Source: Elusimicrobiota bacterium (GTDB taxonomy: Bacteria > Omnitrophota > Gorgyraeia > Zapsychrales > Fredricksoniimonadaceae). From it: a stretch of DNA of 5,972 bases. A program made the translations under genes and the position numbers. The stretch is from positions 1 to 5,972 of the forward strand of contig JAAYZZ010000229.1 in NCBI GenBank assembly GCA_012514595.1, given 5' to 3'. Position 1 is the stretch's first letter; every line of letters starts with the position of its first letter. Below the pieces are notes generated by a model, which had not been told where the DNA came from, searched no databases, and saw nothing but the letters and a program-made list of their open reading frames with translations. Of the stretch, positions 1-4,690 are shown piece after piece.

Positions 1-109
1 CGTTGATCCGGTAACGCAGGAGAAGATGCGCGACCCCCGCGACCGGCGCATCGGCCTTGACCTTGATCGGGTGATCGTTCATGATATCGCTGACCGGAAG
101 ATTGAGCAT
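1..109 (-). CDS. CBS-domain protein, N-terminal fragment
   Basis: Reading the minus strand from ATG at 109 gives 36 codons that run off the left edge of the window. The peptide begins MLNLPVSDIMNDHPIKV and continues with ADAPVAGVAHLLLRYRIN. The pattern 'V-x-D-I-M ... P-x-x-V ... DAPV ... A-x-x-L-L ... RIN' is the typical opening of a CBS domain, a module that usually binds adenosyl ligands and regulates an attached or partner protein. A strong ribosome site (AGAGGGGGG) ends about two bases before the ATG core region and supports this start. An extended -10 promoter lies just upstream (134-142). Only the first half of one CBS motif is visible, so it is unknown whether the protein is a stand-alone CBS pair or fused to another domain. 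Confidence 0.8.
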   Translation of the reverse strand, partial: MLNLPVSDIMNDHPIKVKADAPVAGVAHLLLRYRIN

Positions 110-133
110 GGCCCCCCTCTTGAAAACGTCCGC

Positions 134-142
134 ATTATAACA
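134..142 (-). promoter_or_regulatory. Extended -10 promoter of the CBS-domain gene
   Basis: On the minus strand the sequence reads TGTTATAAT: a perfect TATAAT hexamer preceded by TG one base away, the extended -10 pattern of sigma-70-type promoters. No good -35 is seen 16-18 bases upstream, which is usual for extended -10 promoters. The start codon follows 24 bases downstream. The element lies inside an A/T-rich stretch shared with the promoter of the divergent pilin-like gene. Confidence 0.6.
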
Positions 143-153
143 AAAAAACATTT

Positions 154-182
154 TTGCGAAGCATTTCTATATCAATTATACT
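154..182 (+). promoter_or_regulatory. Promoter of the pilin-like gene
   Basis: TTGCGA (154-159) and TATACT (177-182) are separated by exactly 17 bases, a good sigma-70-type promoter. Transcription would begin near 189, immediately before the ribosome site at 191-196, giving a very short leader. Together with the divergent extended -10 at 134-142, this means two back-to-back promoters occupy about 50 bases. Confidence 0.6.
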
Positions 183-190
183 TATTCATA

Positions 191-196
191 GAAAGG
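191..196 (+). promoter_or_regulatory. Ribosome binding site that sets the pilin start at 206
   Basis: GAAAGG directly abuts an ATG at 197 (no spacer) but is nine bases from the ATG at 206. The normal Shine-Dalgarno distance therefore favours 206 over 197 as the start. The shorter start also leaves a compact basic leader (MRPKLLG) before the prepilin-type processing site. Confidence 0.55.
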
Positions 197-205
197 ATGC
201 CTCTG

Positions 206-766
206 ATGCGGCCCAAACTCCTTGGACAATCCATGCTGGAATACGGACTGGTCCTCACCATCATCACGCTGGCGATCATGACCGGAGGGCCCTATCTCAT
301 CGGTTCCGTCAAAGCCCATTTTACGCTCATCGACAGAAGCTTCGATGATTCAGGTCCTCGTCACACTATCATCCAACCGGAGAATCACCCGATCAACTGG
401 CAGAATCTGCCCCCCTGGTTTGACGAGGAACCCGCGCTCTCCCCGGAGGAAGAGGCCTGGATGAGGGACTATGGCTGCATCCCCCAAGATCCCGAAAAGC
501 TTGCGAATACAGAACTCGCTGCCGCATGCCAGGCCCTCTGTCTAGAGCCAGAGACCCCGCCTGAAGACGAGATCCCCGCCCCTCCGGAAGAAGAGGAAGC
601 CGAGACGCCAAATGACACGGGATCTGATCCGGAAGACGTTCCGGATGCGGGAGAAGAATGCGAGCCCCACCTGATAAATGAGAATTGTCCAAGAAGACCC
701 GAGAACAGGGATCCGGTCGAAGACCCTGACTACCGGGTGCTCTGCTTTCAAGACATGACCTCTTAA
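206..766 (+). CDS. Pilin-like protein with class III (Flp-type) leader and acidic Cys-containing tail
   Basis: This 186-residue protein begins with a short basic leader, MRPKLLG, followed by QSMLEY and a hydrophobic stretch of about 20 residues (14-33). The G|Q-S-x-x-E-Y junction is the class III/Flp-type prepilin signal, with Glu at +5, so cleavage after G7 by a prepilin peptidase is expected. After the hydrophobic helix comes a hydrophilic domain unlike short Flp pilins: residues about 60-175 are rich in Glu, Asp and Pro, with runs such as PEEEEAE, and six cysteines are at 91, 108, 112, 152, 161 and 180. Flp pilins are usually 50-80 residues, so this is much longer and may be a minor pilin, pseudopilin or anchored surface protein. 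No secretion ATPase or peptidase gene is in view. It has its own promoter and converges with the receiver gene, leaving only eight bases between the two stops. An in-frame opening reaches back to 26, but that part is antisense to the CBS gene and precedes the promoter. Function unknown. Confidence 0.75.
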   Translation: MRPKLLGQSMLEYGLVLTIITLAIMTGGPYLIGSVKAHFTLIDRSFDDSGPRHTIIQPENHPINWQNLPPWFDEEPALSPEEEAWMRDYGCIPQDPEKLANTELAAACQALCLEPETPPEDEIPAPPEEEEAETPNDTGSDPEDVPDAGEECEPHLINENCPRRPENRDPVEDPDYRVLCFQDMTS

Positions 767-774
767 AAAGGATC

Positions 775-1164
775 CTACCGGCCCAGGACGCGCATGATCA
801 TCATGTGGAGAAATTCATTGCGGAAGGGTTTGGTAATATAATCGTTCGCCCCGATCCCGATCAACTTGGCCACGGCCTCCATATCCAGAGCCCCTGACAC
901 CACAATGACCTTGGCGGAAGCCGTACGGGGATCGTTCTTCAAACGGGAGCAGACCTCAAATCCGTCCATCCCCGGCATCCGGACGTCGAGAAGGACAAGG
1001 TCCGGCTGAAACTCCACCGCCTTCTCACAGGCCGTGACCCCGTCAAAGGCCAGATCCACCTCGAACGTCTTGTGGTTCAAGAGCACCCGACGGATCGCAT
1101 GGGCCATCTCCTGGTCATCATCGACCACCAAGACCTTCTTCATCTCTGCGTTGGAACCTGACAT
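775..1164 (-). CDS. Stand-alone response regulator receiver (CheY-like)
   Basis: The protein has 129 residues and is a single receiver domain with no output domain. Visible marks are the acidic pocket VVDDD (D15-D17), the phospho-acceptor D60 in LVLLDVRMPGMDG, the switch Ser at S90 (VVSG) and the conserved Lys at K112 in ITKPF. It should accept a phosphoryl group from a histidine kinase and act through protein contact. No kinase is next to it. The start is uncertain: the first ATG (1164) has no Shine-Dalgarno sequence and is preceded two codons earlier by an in-frame TAG, while a second ATG at 1143 gives the tighter start MKKVLVVDDD. That second ATG overlaps the stop of a possible leader ORF. 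A convincing promoter lies at 1240-1268. Its 3' end converges on the pilin-like gene with no clear terminator. Confidence 0.9.
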   Translation of the reverse strand: MSGSNAEMKKVLVVDDDQEMAHAIRRVLLNHKTFEVDLAFDGVTACEKAVEFQPDLVLLDVRMPGMDGFEVCSRLKNDPRTASAKVIVVSGALDMEAVAKLIGIGANDYITKPFRNEFLHMMIMRVLGR

Positions 1165-1208
1165 AATCTAAAGAAATCCATCGTTCGCAGGGATCCCGCT
1201 AAGCGCAA
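1140..1208 (-). CDS. Possible 22-codon leader ORF coupled to the receiver gene
   Basis: A small frame from TTG at 1208 encodes about 22 residues (with MDFFRLCQVPTQR at its end) and stops at 1140 with a TGA that overlaps the internal ATG of the receiver gene as ATGA. The only good Shine-Dalgarno sequence in the transcript leader (AGAGGAG, 1220-1226) is 11 bases upstream of this TTG and about 55 or more from either receiver start. Translation could therefore load here and pass to the receiver gene by coupling. Alternatively the frame may be chance, or the remains of an N-terminal extension after a one-base indel. No homology is recognised. Confidence 0.25.
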   Translation of the reverse strand: MRLAGSLRTMDFFRLCQVPTQR

Positions 1209-1219
1209 TTCTCCTGTTT

Positions 1220-1226
1220 CTCCTCT
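1220..1226 (-). promoter_or_regulatory. Strong Shine-Dalgarno sequence in the receiver-gene leader
   Basis: AGAGGAG on the minus strand, followed by a second AGGAG at 1211-1215. Both lie just after the predicted transcription start (about 1233) and about 50-60 bases before the first receiver ATG, too far to serve it directly. The distance is right only for the TTG leader ORF at 1208. Confidence 0.4.
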
Positions 1227-1239
1227 TATTCTAGAAAGA

Positions 1240-1268
1240 AATATAGCACAGGCCCTGCCGATGAACAA
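1240..1268 (-). promoter_or_regulatory. Promoter of the stand-alone receiver gene
   Basis: On the minus strand TTGTTC (1268-1263) and TATATT (1245-1240) are spaced by exactly 17 bases, and the -10 is preceded by TGC, giving the extended -10 TGnTATATT. Transcription would start near 1233. The -35 lies just past the PilZ stop codon, so the receiver gene can be transcribed independently of PilZ, although read-through is possible. Confidence 0.6.
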
Positions 1269-1282
1269 GCCTTAAGAGGCTT
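1267..1282. repeat. Short perfect inverted repeat at the end of the PilZ gene
   Basis: AAGCCT and AGGCTT form a six-bp stem with a four-base TAAG loop, overlapping the PilZ stop codon and the receiver promoter -35. No U-tract follows in the minus direction, so it is at best a weak or factor-assisted terminator, or a chance palindrome. Confidence 0.35.
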
Positions 1283-1625
1283 AAATCCCGTGCCGCAGGA
1301 AATGAGAACGATAATAGGCCAAAAACACACCCAAAACGTGATCGGGCATCTCCACGATCTTGAGGCCCGCCCGGTATTCCCCCTCCCGCTCAAAATAGCC
1401 GGACCAGACCACTTTCATGACCGCACGGACAATCCCCCTCCCGGGGAGTTCCATCTCAAAAGAGATCTTCTGACCCAGCTTAAGACCCAGCGGGACCACG
1501 CAACAGGTTCCGGTCTCGTTAATATTGATGACCCGAAGGGAGAACTTCTCTTTAGGAAGGGAGGAGCAGGAACAGACGGCGGATAAGTCCACATCCAGTC
1601 TTTGCCACTGACGCTTATCGAGCAT
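1281..1625 (-). CDS. PilZ-domain protein (putative c-di-GMP receptor)
   Basis: The protein has 114 residues, the size of a single PilZ domain. The N-terminus KRQWQR carries the RxxxR c-di-GMP-binding motif (R5, R9). The second motif, usually [D/N]xSxxG, reads N34-I-N36-E-T-G39, with Asn replacing the Ser. The rest (SFEMELPGRGIVRAVMKVVW, then YRAGLKIVE) follows the beta-barrel pattern of the family, including the late hydrophobic-Gly-hydrophobic 'AGLKI' strand. It probably binds cyclic di-GMP and acts as an adaptor for motility, surface or pilus functions, but the altered second motif leaves affinity open. No output domain is attached. A strong purine-rich ribosome site (AAGGGGGAAGG) directly precedes the ATG, and this site lies inside one arm of a 14-bp inverted repeat. 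It has its own promoter and is downstream of hcp on the same strand. A link with the pilin-like protein is possible but not shown. Confidence 0.8.
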   Translation of the reverse strand: MLDKRQWQRLDVDLSAVCSCSSLPKEKFSLRVININETGTCCVVPLGLKLGQKISFEMELPGRGIVRAVMKVVWSGYFEREGEYRAGLKIVEMPDHVLGVFLAYYRSHFLRHGI

Positions 1626-1651
1626 CCTTCCCCCTTGTCACCGTCTTGAAC

Positions 1652-1673
1652 AGCGTGTTATTAATATCACGCT
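1652..1673. promoter_or_regulatory. 22-bp near-palindrome on the PilZ -10 (candidate operator)
   Basis: AGCGTG and CACGCT flank a palindromic TATTAATA core, with only one mismatched pair in 22 positions. The core contains the predicted -10 (1661-1666). A dimeric repressor bound here would block RNA polymerase. The half-site spacing (GTG-N10-CAC) does not fit the CRP/FNR consensus, and the sequence differs from the inverted repeat at rrf2. Which protein binds is unknown. Confidence 0.5.
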
Positions 1674-1689
1674 CTCCGGACGATGACAA
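1661..1689 (-). promoter_or_regulatory. Promoter of the PilZ gene
   Basis: On the minus strand TTGTCA (1689-1684) and TATTAA (1666-1661) are spaced by exactly 17 bases. Transcription would start near 1654, giving a leader of roughly 28 bases that includes the ribosome site but not the upstream arm of the 14-bp inverted repeat. The -10 is at the centre of a 22-bp near-palindrome. Confidence 0.55.
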
Positions 1690-1705
1690 GGGGGAAGACC
1701 GAAAA

Positions 1706-3355
1706 TCATGCTCCGGCCATCATGGCCTCCACATCTGCCTCGACGGTCCCTGTCGGCTTGATATCGAACTTCTCGACGAGGACCTTGGCCACGTTCGGCG
1801 ACAAGAACGCCGGAAGGGTCGGCCCCAGCCGGATGTTCTTGACCCCCAGATAGAGCAGGGCCAAAAGCACCGCGACCGCCTTCTGCTCATACCAGGCGAT
1901 GTCATAGGAGATCGGGAGCTTGTTGATGTCATCAAGTCCGAAGACCTCCTTGAGCTTGAGGGCCACAACGGCCAACGAATAGGAATCGTTGCACTGACCG
2001 GCATCCAGCACGCGCGGGATCCCGCCGATGTCCCCGAGAGGCAGCTTGTTGTAGCGATACTTCGCGCAACCAGCTGTCAGGATGACCGTGTCCCCGGGGA
2101 GCGCCTGGGCGACATCCGTGAAGTACTGACGATTCTTCATCCGGCCGTCACACCCCGCCATGACCACGAACCTCTTGATCGCTCCGCTCTTCACGGCAGA
2201 GACCACCTTGTCCGCCAGGGCCAGGACCTGGGCATGGGCAAAACCGCCCACGATCTCCCCCTTCTCGATCTCCGTCGGAGGCGGACAGGCCTTCGCCGCC
2301 CCGATGACGGCCGAGAAATCCTTTCGCCCACCCTCGGGACGGTCCGGGATATGCTGGCAACCGGGATAGCCCGACGCTCCGGTGGTGAACATCCGCGACT
2401 GATACGATCCCTTCACCGGGATGATGCAGTTGGTCGTGAACAGGATCGCCCCCCGGAAGCTCTCAAAATCCTCGTTCTGATGCCACCAGGAACTTCCGTA
2501 ATTCCCGACGAAGTTGTCATACTTCTTGAACTTCGGATAATAGTGGGCCGGAAGCATCTCGCTGTGCGTATAAACATCGACCCCCGTGCCCTTCGTCTGC
2601 TCCAGAAGGTCCTCCAGATCGCGCAGGTCATGCCCCGAGACCAGGATCCCGGGATTGTTCCTGACGCCCAGATTGACCTTGGTGATCTCCGGGTTCCCGT
2701 AGCGGCCGGTATTGGCCTTATCGAGAAGCGCCATGGTCTTGACCGCGCACTCGCCGGTCTTCATGGTCATCGCGACCAGATCATCGGCCCCGAGGTCCGT
2801 GATCGTCGCCACAAGCGCCTTGACGATATGCTCATAGATCGAAAGGTCGTGCTCGCCGAGCTCTGCCGCATGATGGGCATAGGCCGCGACACCTTTCAGC
2901 CCATAGGTGATCAGCTCCCGGAGAGAGCGGATATCCTCGTTCTGGGTCGTGAGGATCCCGACATAGGCCGCCTTCATCCTGATCTTCTCATCGGTCGTGG
3001 CCGACCATGTCGCGCATTCGGGGAGCGACGCCGAACACCCGCAACCCGAACCGCAGTCGCTGGCCTTCAGACGCCAGGCCTCGCGGACCTCCAGGGCCTT
3101 TTTGATGTAAGAGATGATCGCGGCCTCATCGAAATTGGCGTTGGTGATGGTCGAAAAGATCGCCGTGGTCAGAAAATACCCCGTCTTGATATCGACCTTG
3201 ACACCCGACTTGTCGACCCAGTAGGCGACCCCCTTGGTCACAAAGATCAAAAGATCCTGGAGGTTGGCGAGTTCATCCGTCTTCCCGCAGACCCCCCGGA
3301 CAGAACAACCCTTCCCCCCCGCCGTCTCCTGACACTGGTAACAGAACATACTCAT
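1706..3355 (-). CDS. hcp: Hybrid cluster protein, class I (hydroxylamine / NO reductase)
   Basis: This 549-residue protein is full length for Hcp. The N-terminus MSMFCYQCQETAGG carries C5-x2-C8-x8-C17-x5-C23, the proximal [4Fe-4S] site of class I (strict-anaerobe type) Hcps. All hybrid-cluster ligands known from the Desulfovibrio protein are present with matching spacing: H242, E266, C310, C402, C430, C455, E490 and K492. The enzyme should reduce nitric oxide (to N2O) and hydroxylamine (to ammonia) in the cytoplasm, protecting against nitrosative stress; the physiological substrate is still debated for the family. A further cysteine group, C101-x3-C105-x-C107-x6-C114, lies between the proximal site and the rest of the helical region and has no role I can assign. 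The start at 3355 is supported by GAAAGGGG 7-14 bases upstream and by family alignment. The gene is last in the rrf2-ferredoxin-hcp operon, 16 bases after the ferredoxin stop. No separate hcr reductase is seen, so the ferredoxin is the likely donor. Confidence 0.97.
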   Translation of the reverse strand: MSMFCYQCQETAGGKGCSVRGVCGKTDELANLQDLLIFVTKGVAYWVDKSGVKVDIKTGYFLTTAIFSTITNANFDEAAIISYIKKALEVREAWRLKASDCGSGCGCSASLPECATWSATTDEKIRMKAAYVGILTTQNEDIRSLRELITYGLKGVAAYAHHAAELGEHDLSIYEHIVKALVATITDLGADDLVAMTMKTGECAVKTMALLDKANTGRYGNPEITKVNLGVRNNPGILVSGHDLRDLEDLLEQTKGTGVDVYTHSEMLPAHYYPKFKKYDNFVGNYGSSWWHQNEDFESFRGAILFTTNCIIPVKGSYQSRMFTTGASGYPGCQHIPDRPEGGRKDFSAVIGAAKACPPPTEIEKGEIVGGFAHAQVLALADKVVSAVKSGAIKRFVVMAGCDGRMKNRQYFTDVAQALPGDTVILTAGCAKYRYNKLPLGDIGGIPRVLDAGQCNDSYSLAVVALKLKEVFGLDDINKLPISYDIAWYEQKAVAVLLALLYLGVKNIRLGPTLPAFLSPNVAKVLVEKFDIKPTGTVEADVEAMMAGA

Positions 3356-3371
3356 GATCGACCCCTTTCGT

Positions 3372-4184
3372 TTAAATGATCGCTCCCTCGAGCGAAATGG
3401 TGTATTCCTTGATGATCACATTCTTCCCCGATCTTCGGACCGCATCCTCGACGATCTTGAGCGTCCCCAGACAGCAGGGGACCTCCATCTTGACGACCGT
3501 GATCGAGCGGATCTCATTCTGCCGGATGATCTCGGTCATCTTCTCGATATAGCCTTCGATATCCTGGTCGAGCTTTGGACAAAAGACAACCGCCGCCTTT
3601 CCCTTAAGGAACCTCTCATGGAAATCCGCATAGGCGAACGCGACACAATCTGCGCTGACCAAAAGATCCGCGCCTTGAAAAAAAGGCGCCCTTGGATTGA
3701 GGAGTTTCAACTGCACCGGCCACTGTTCGAGCCGCGAGACGCGCGGTCCAACGGAGACAACCCCCTGTCCTTCCCGTTTGGCTCCCCGCATGTCCCTCGT
3801 CATGCTTCCCGGACATCCGCAGGCCATGGGTTTCTCCTGCATTCCCCCCTCCTTTTCCCCAAGGAGACGCCGGGCCTCCTCGAGATATTCCTTCTGCCCA
3901 TGATCGGACAGGTGCTGCAAGTGGGCCTCAACGGCCCCGGGGCCCTGCGCCATGATATTCTCGAGCGCGGCCTTCTCGCTGTACTCTTCCGCCTCCCGCT
4001 CCTCGACCATGATCGCGCCCATCGGACATTCCCCCAGACACGCGCCCAACCCATCGCAAAGGGACTCCCCCACAAGCCTTGCCTTTCCCTCCACGATCCG
4101 GATCGCTCCCTCATGGCAGGCCGGAACACACAACCCGCAGCCGTTGCATTTCTCCTCATCGATCCTGATGATCGTCCTCTTCAT
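3372..4184 (-). CDS. Hcp-associated 4Fe-4S ferredoxin with Cys-containing C-terminal domain
   Basis: The protein has 270 residues. Residues 1-60 form a bacterial-type ferredoxin fold: a complete first site C13-x2-C16-x2-C19-x3-C23, and a second site C43-x5-C49-x3-C53-P in which the usual second cysteine is Leu46. The second site may therefore hold a [3Fe-4S] cluster or none. Residues 65-115 look like a charged helical linker. The rest, about 120-270, is a separate domain with C122-G-C124, C180, C202 and a C237-C238 pair; I do not know its function. Proteins of this kind are often encoded beside class I hcp genes and are assumed to pass electrons to Hcp. The ATG overlaps the rrf2 stop as ATGA, with GAGGA a few bases upstream inside rrf2, so translation is probably coupled. 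Expression should follow the Rrf2-controlled promoter at 4617-4644. Confidence 0.92.
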   Translation of the reverse strand: MKRTIIRIDEEKCNGCGLCVPACHEGAIRIVEGKARLVGESLCDGLGACLGECPMGAIMVEEREAEEYSEKAALENIMAQGPGAVEAHLQHLSDHGQKEYLEEARRLLGEKEGGMQEKPMACGCPGSMTRDMRGAKREGQGVVSVGPRVSRLEQWPVQLKLLNPRAPFFQGADLLVSADCVAFAYADFHERFLKGKAAVVFCPKLDQDIEGYIEKMTEIIRQNEIRSITVVKMEVPCCLGTLKIVEDAVRRSGKNVIIKEYTISLEGAII

Positions 4185-4609
4185 GCTCCCGTTCCTCTCT
4201 TCCCAGCCGAATCTCTGAGGAGATTCTGAAGGGTCAATTTCTTTAAACGGACCAAGACCCCTGACTCCATCCTCTTGATCTCACGGCGCAGCGGACATGT
4301 CTTCACGCACGAACAGATCTTCTTTCGAAAAAGACAGTCCCCGAAAGAGACCTCTCCCTGGAAAAGGACCATCAGATCAAAAAGCCGGATCTCATCAGGC
4401 CTCCGGGCCATGGCGAACCCTCCCCGATGCCCCTTGATGGATGTCAAATATCCCGCCTTCTCAAGCGCCTGAAAGATCCTTCTCAAGAAAGGCCGTGGCA
4501 ACATAAGGGCCTTCTCGACCTCGGCGGTGGATGTGACCTGGTCCGGATCATTCGCCATGAAGATCAGCGAACGGACGGCATAATCTGTGCTGCGGTTCAA
4601 AAGGTTCAT
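4181..4609 (-). CDS. Rrf2-family Fe-S transcriptional regulator of the hcp operon
   Basis: The protein has 142 residues, a normal Rrf2 length. The start MNLLNRSTDYAVRSLIFMA is the family signature, and residues about 27-66 form the winged helix-turn-helix (ending SIKGHRGGF, the wing). Cysteines at 92, 99, 101 and 105 (GDC...CSCVKTC) lie in the region that holds the [2Fe-2S] or [4Fe-4S] cluster in IscR, NsrR and RsrR; three of them probably serve as ligands. Being first in the operon with a ferredoxin and hcp, it most likely senses nitric oxide or redox state and represses its own promoter, in the manner of NsrR, but IscR-like sensing cannot be excluded. The start codon is only eight bases from the -10 and no Shine-Dalgarno sequence is present, so the mRNA is probably leaderless; the family N-terminus makes this start secure. 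Confidence 0.93.
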   Translation of the reverse strand: MNLLNRSTDYAVRSLIFMANDPDQVTSTAEVEKALMLPRPFLRRIFQALEKAGYLTSIKGHRGGFAMARRPDEIRLFDLMVLFQGEVSFGDCLFRKKICSCVKTCPLRREIKRMESGVLVRLKKLTLQNLLRDSAGKRGTGA

Positions 4610-4615
4610 GGCTTG

Positions 4616-4638
4616 AATGATACCATTAAGGTATCATT
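4616..4638. promoter_or_regulatory. Inverted-repeat operator at the rrf2-ferredoxin-hcp promoter
   Basis: AATGATACC and GGTATCATT are perfect nine-bp half sites separated by ATTAA, 23 bp in all. The site covers the whole promoter spacer and most of the -10, a position fit for repression. The length and symmetry suit a dimeric Rrf2 regulator, and the adjacent rrf2 gene is the obvious candidate to bind it. No second copy was seen in the window. Confidence 0.75.
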
Positions 4639-4644
4639 TGTCAA
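4617..4644 (-). promoter_or_regulatory. Promoter of the rrf2-ferredoxin-hcp operon
   Basis: On the minus strand a perfect TTGACA (4644-4639) is followed, 16 bases later, by TATCAT (4622-4617). The start codon at 4609 begins eight bases after the -10, so transcription should begin at or within a base or two of the A of ATG. The -35 follows the U-tract of the preceding terminator by one base. Confidence 0.7.
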
Positions 4645-4645
4645 G

Positions 4646-4690
4646 AAAAAAGATGCCGGCCCGAACGACCGGCACCCCTCCGGCATCTTC
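4646..4690 (-). terminator. Intrinsic terminator of the kinase-receiver operon
   Basis: Starting one base after the receiver stop, AAGATGCCGG (4689-4680 in transcript order) pairs perfectly over ten bases with CCGGCATCTT (4659-4650). A nested alternative stem, TGCCGG with CCGGCA, gives a tighter six-bp hairpin with a nine-base loop. Six U residues follow (4651-4646). This is the clearest terminator in the window and separates the two-component genes from rrf2. Confidence 0.85.

Larger units (their letters stand above)
1627..1697. repeat. Perfect 14-bp inverted repeat covering the PilZ ribosome site
   Basis: CTTCCCCCTTGTCA (1627-1640) is exactly reverse-complementary to TGACAAGGGGGAAG (1684-1697), with 43 bases between the arms. 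In a minus-strand transcript from hcp, the distal arm comes first and would pair with the whole PilZ Shine-Dalgarno sequence, ending one base before the ATG. The distal arm also contains the -35 (TTGTCA) of the PilZ promoter, so transcripts from that promoter lack it. No U-tract follows, which argues against an intrinsic terminator. Confidence 0.85.

Noticed and set aside
26..205. N-terminal extension of the pilin-like gene to an ATG at 26
   Set aside because: It overlaps the CBS gene in antisense, lies upstream of the promoter at 154-182, and would bury the prepilin leader in the middle of the protein.
1652..1673. CRP/FNR/HcpR-type binding site
   Set aside because: GTG and CAC half sites are ten bases apart rather than eight, and the sequence lies downstream of hcp, not at the hcp operon promoter.
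1627..1697. Miniature transposon with 14-bp terminal inverted repeats
   Set aside because: No target duplication is visible at the ends, and the arms coincide with a functional ribosome site and a -35 box. A genome-wide copy search would be decisive.
1627..1697. Intrinsic terminator for hcp
   Set aside because: The arms are 43 bases apart and the downstream arm is followed by the PilZ start codon, not by a run of U.
1646..3379. 577-codon open frame on the plus strand
   Set aside because: It is antisense to hcp, which has every expected ligand residue. The plus-strand peptide is low-complexity, rich in Arg, Asp and Leu, as expected of a shadow frame in GC-rich coding DNA.
3380..3395. Hairpin TCGCTC / GAGCGA at the ferredoxin-hcp junction
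   Set aside because: Only six base pairs, inside the ferredoxin coding sequence, and no U-tract; not enough to call a terminator or processing site.
3354..4229. 291-codon open frame on the plus strand
   Set aside because: Shadow of the ferredoxin gene; no recognisable domain and no ribosome site.
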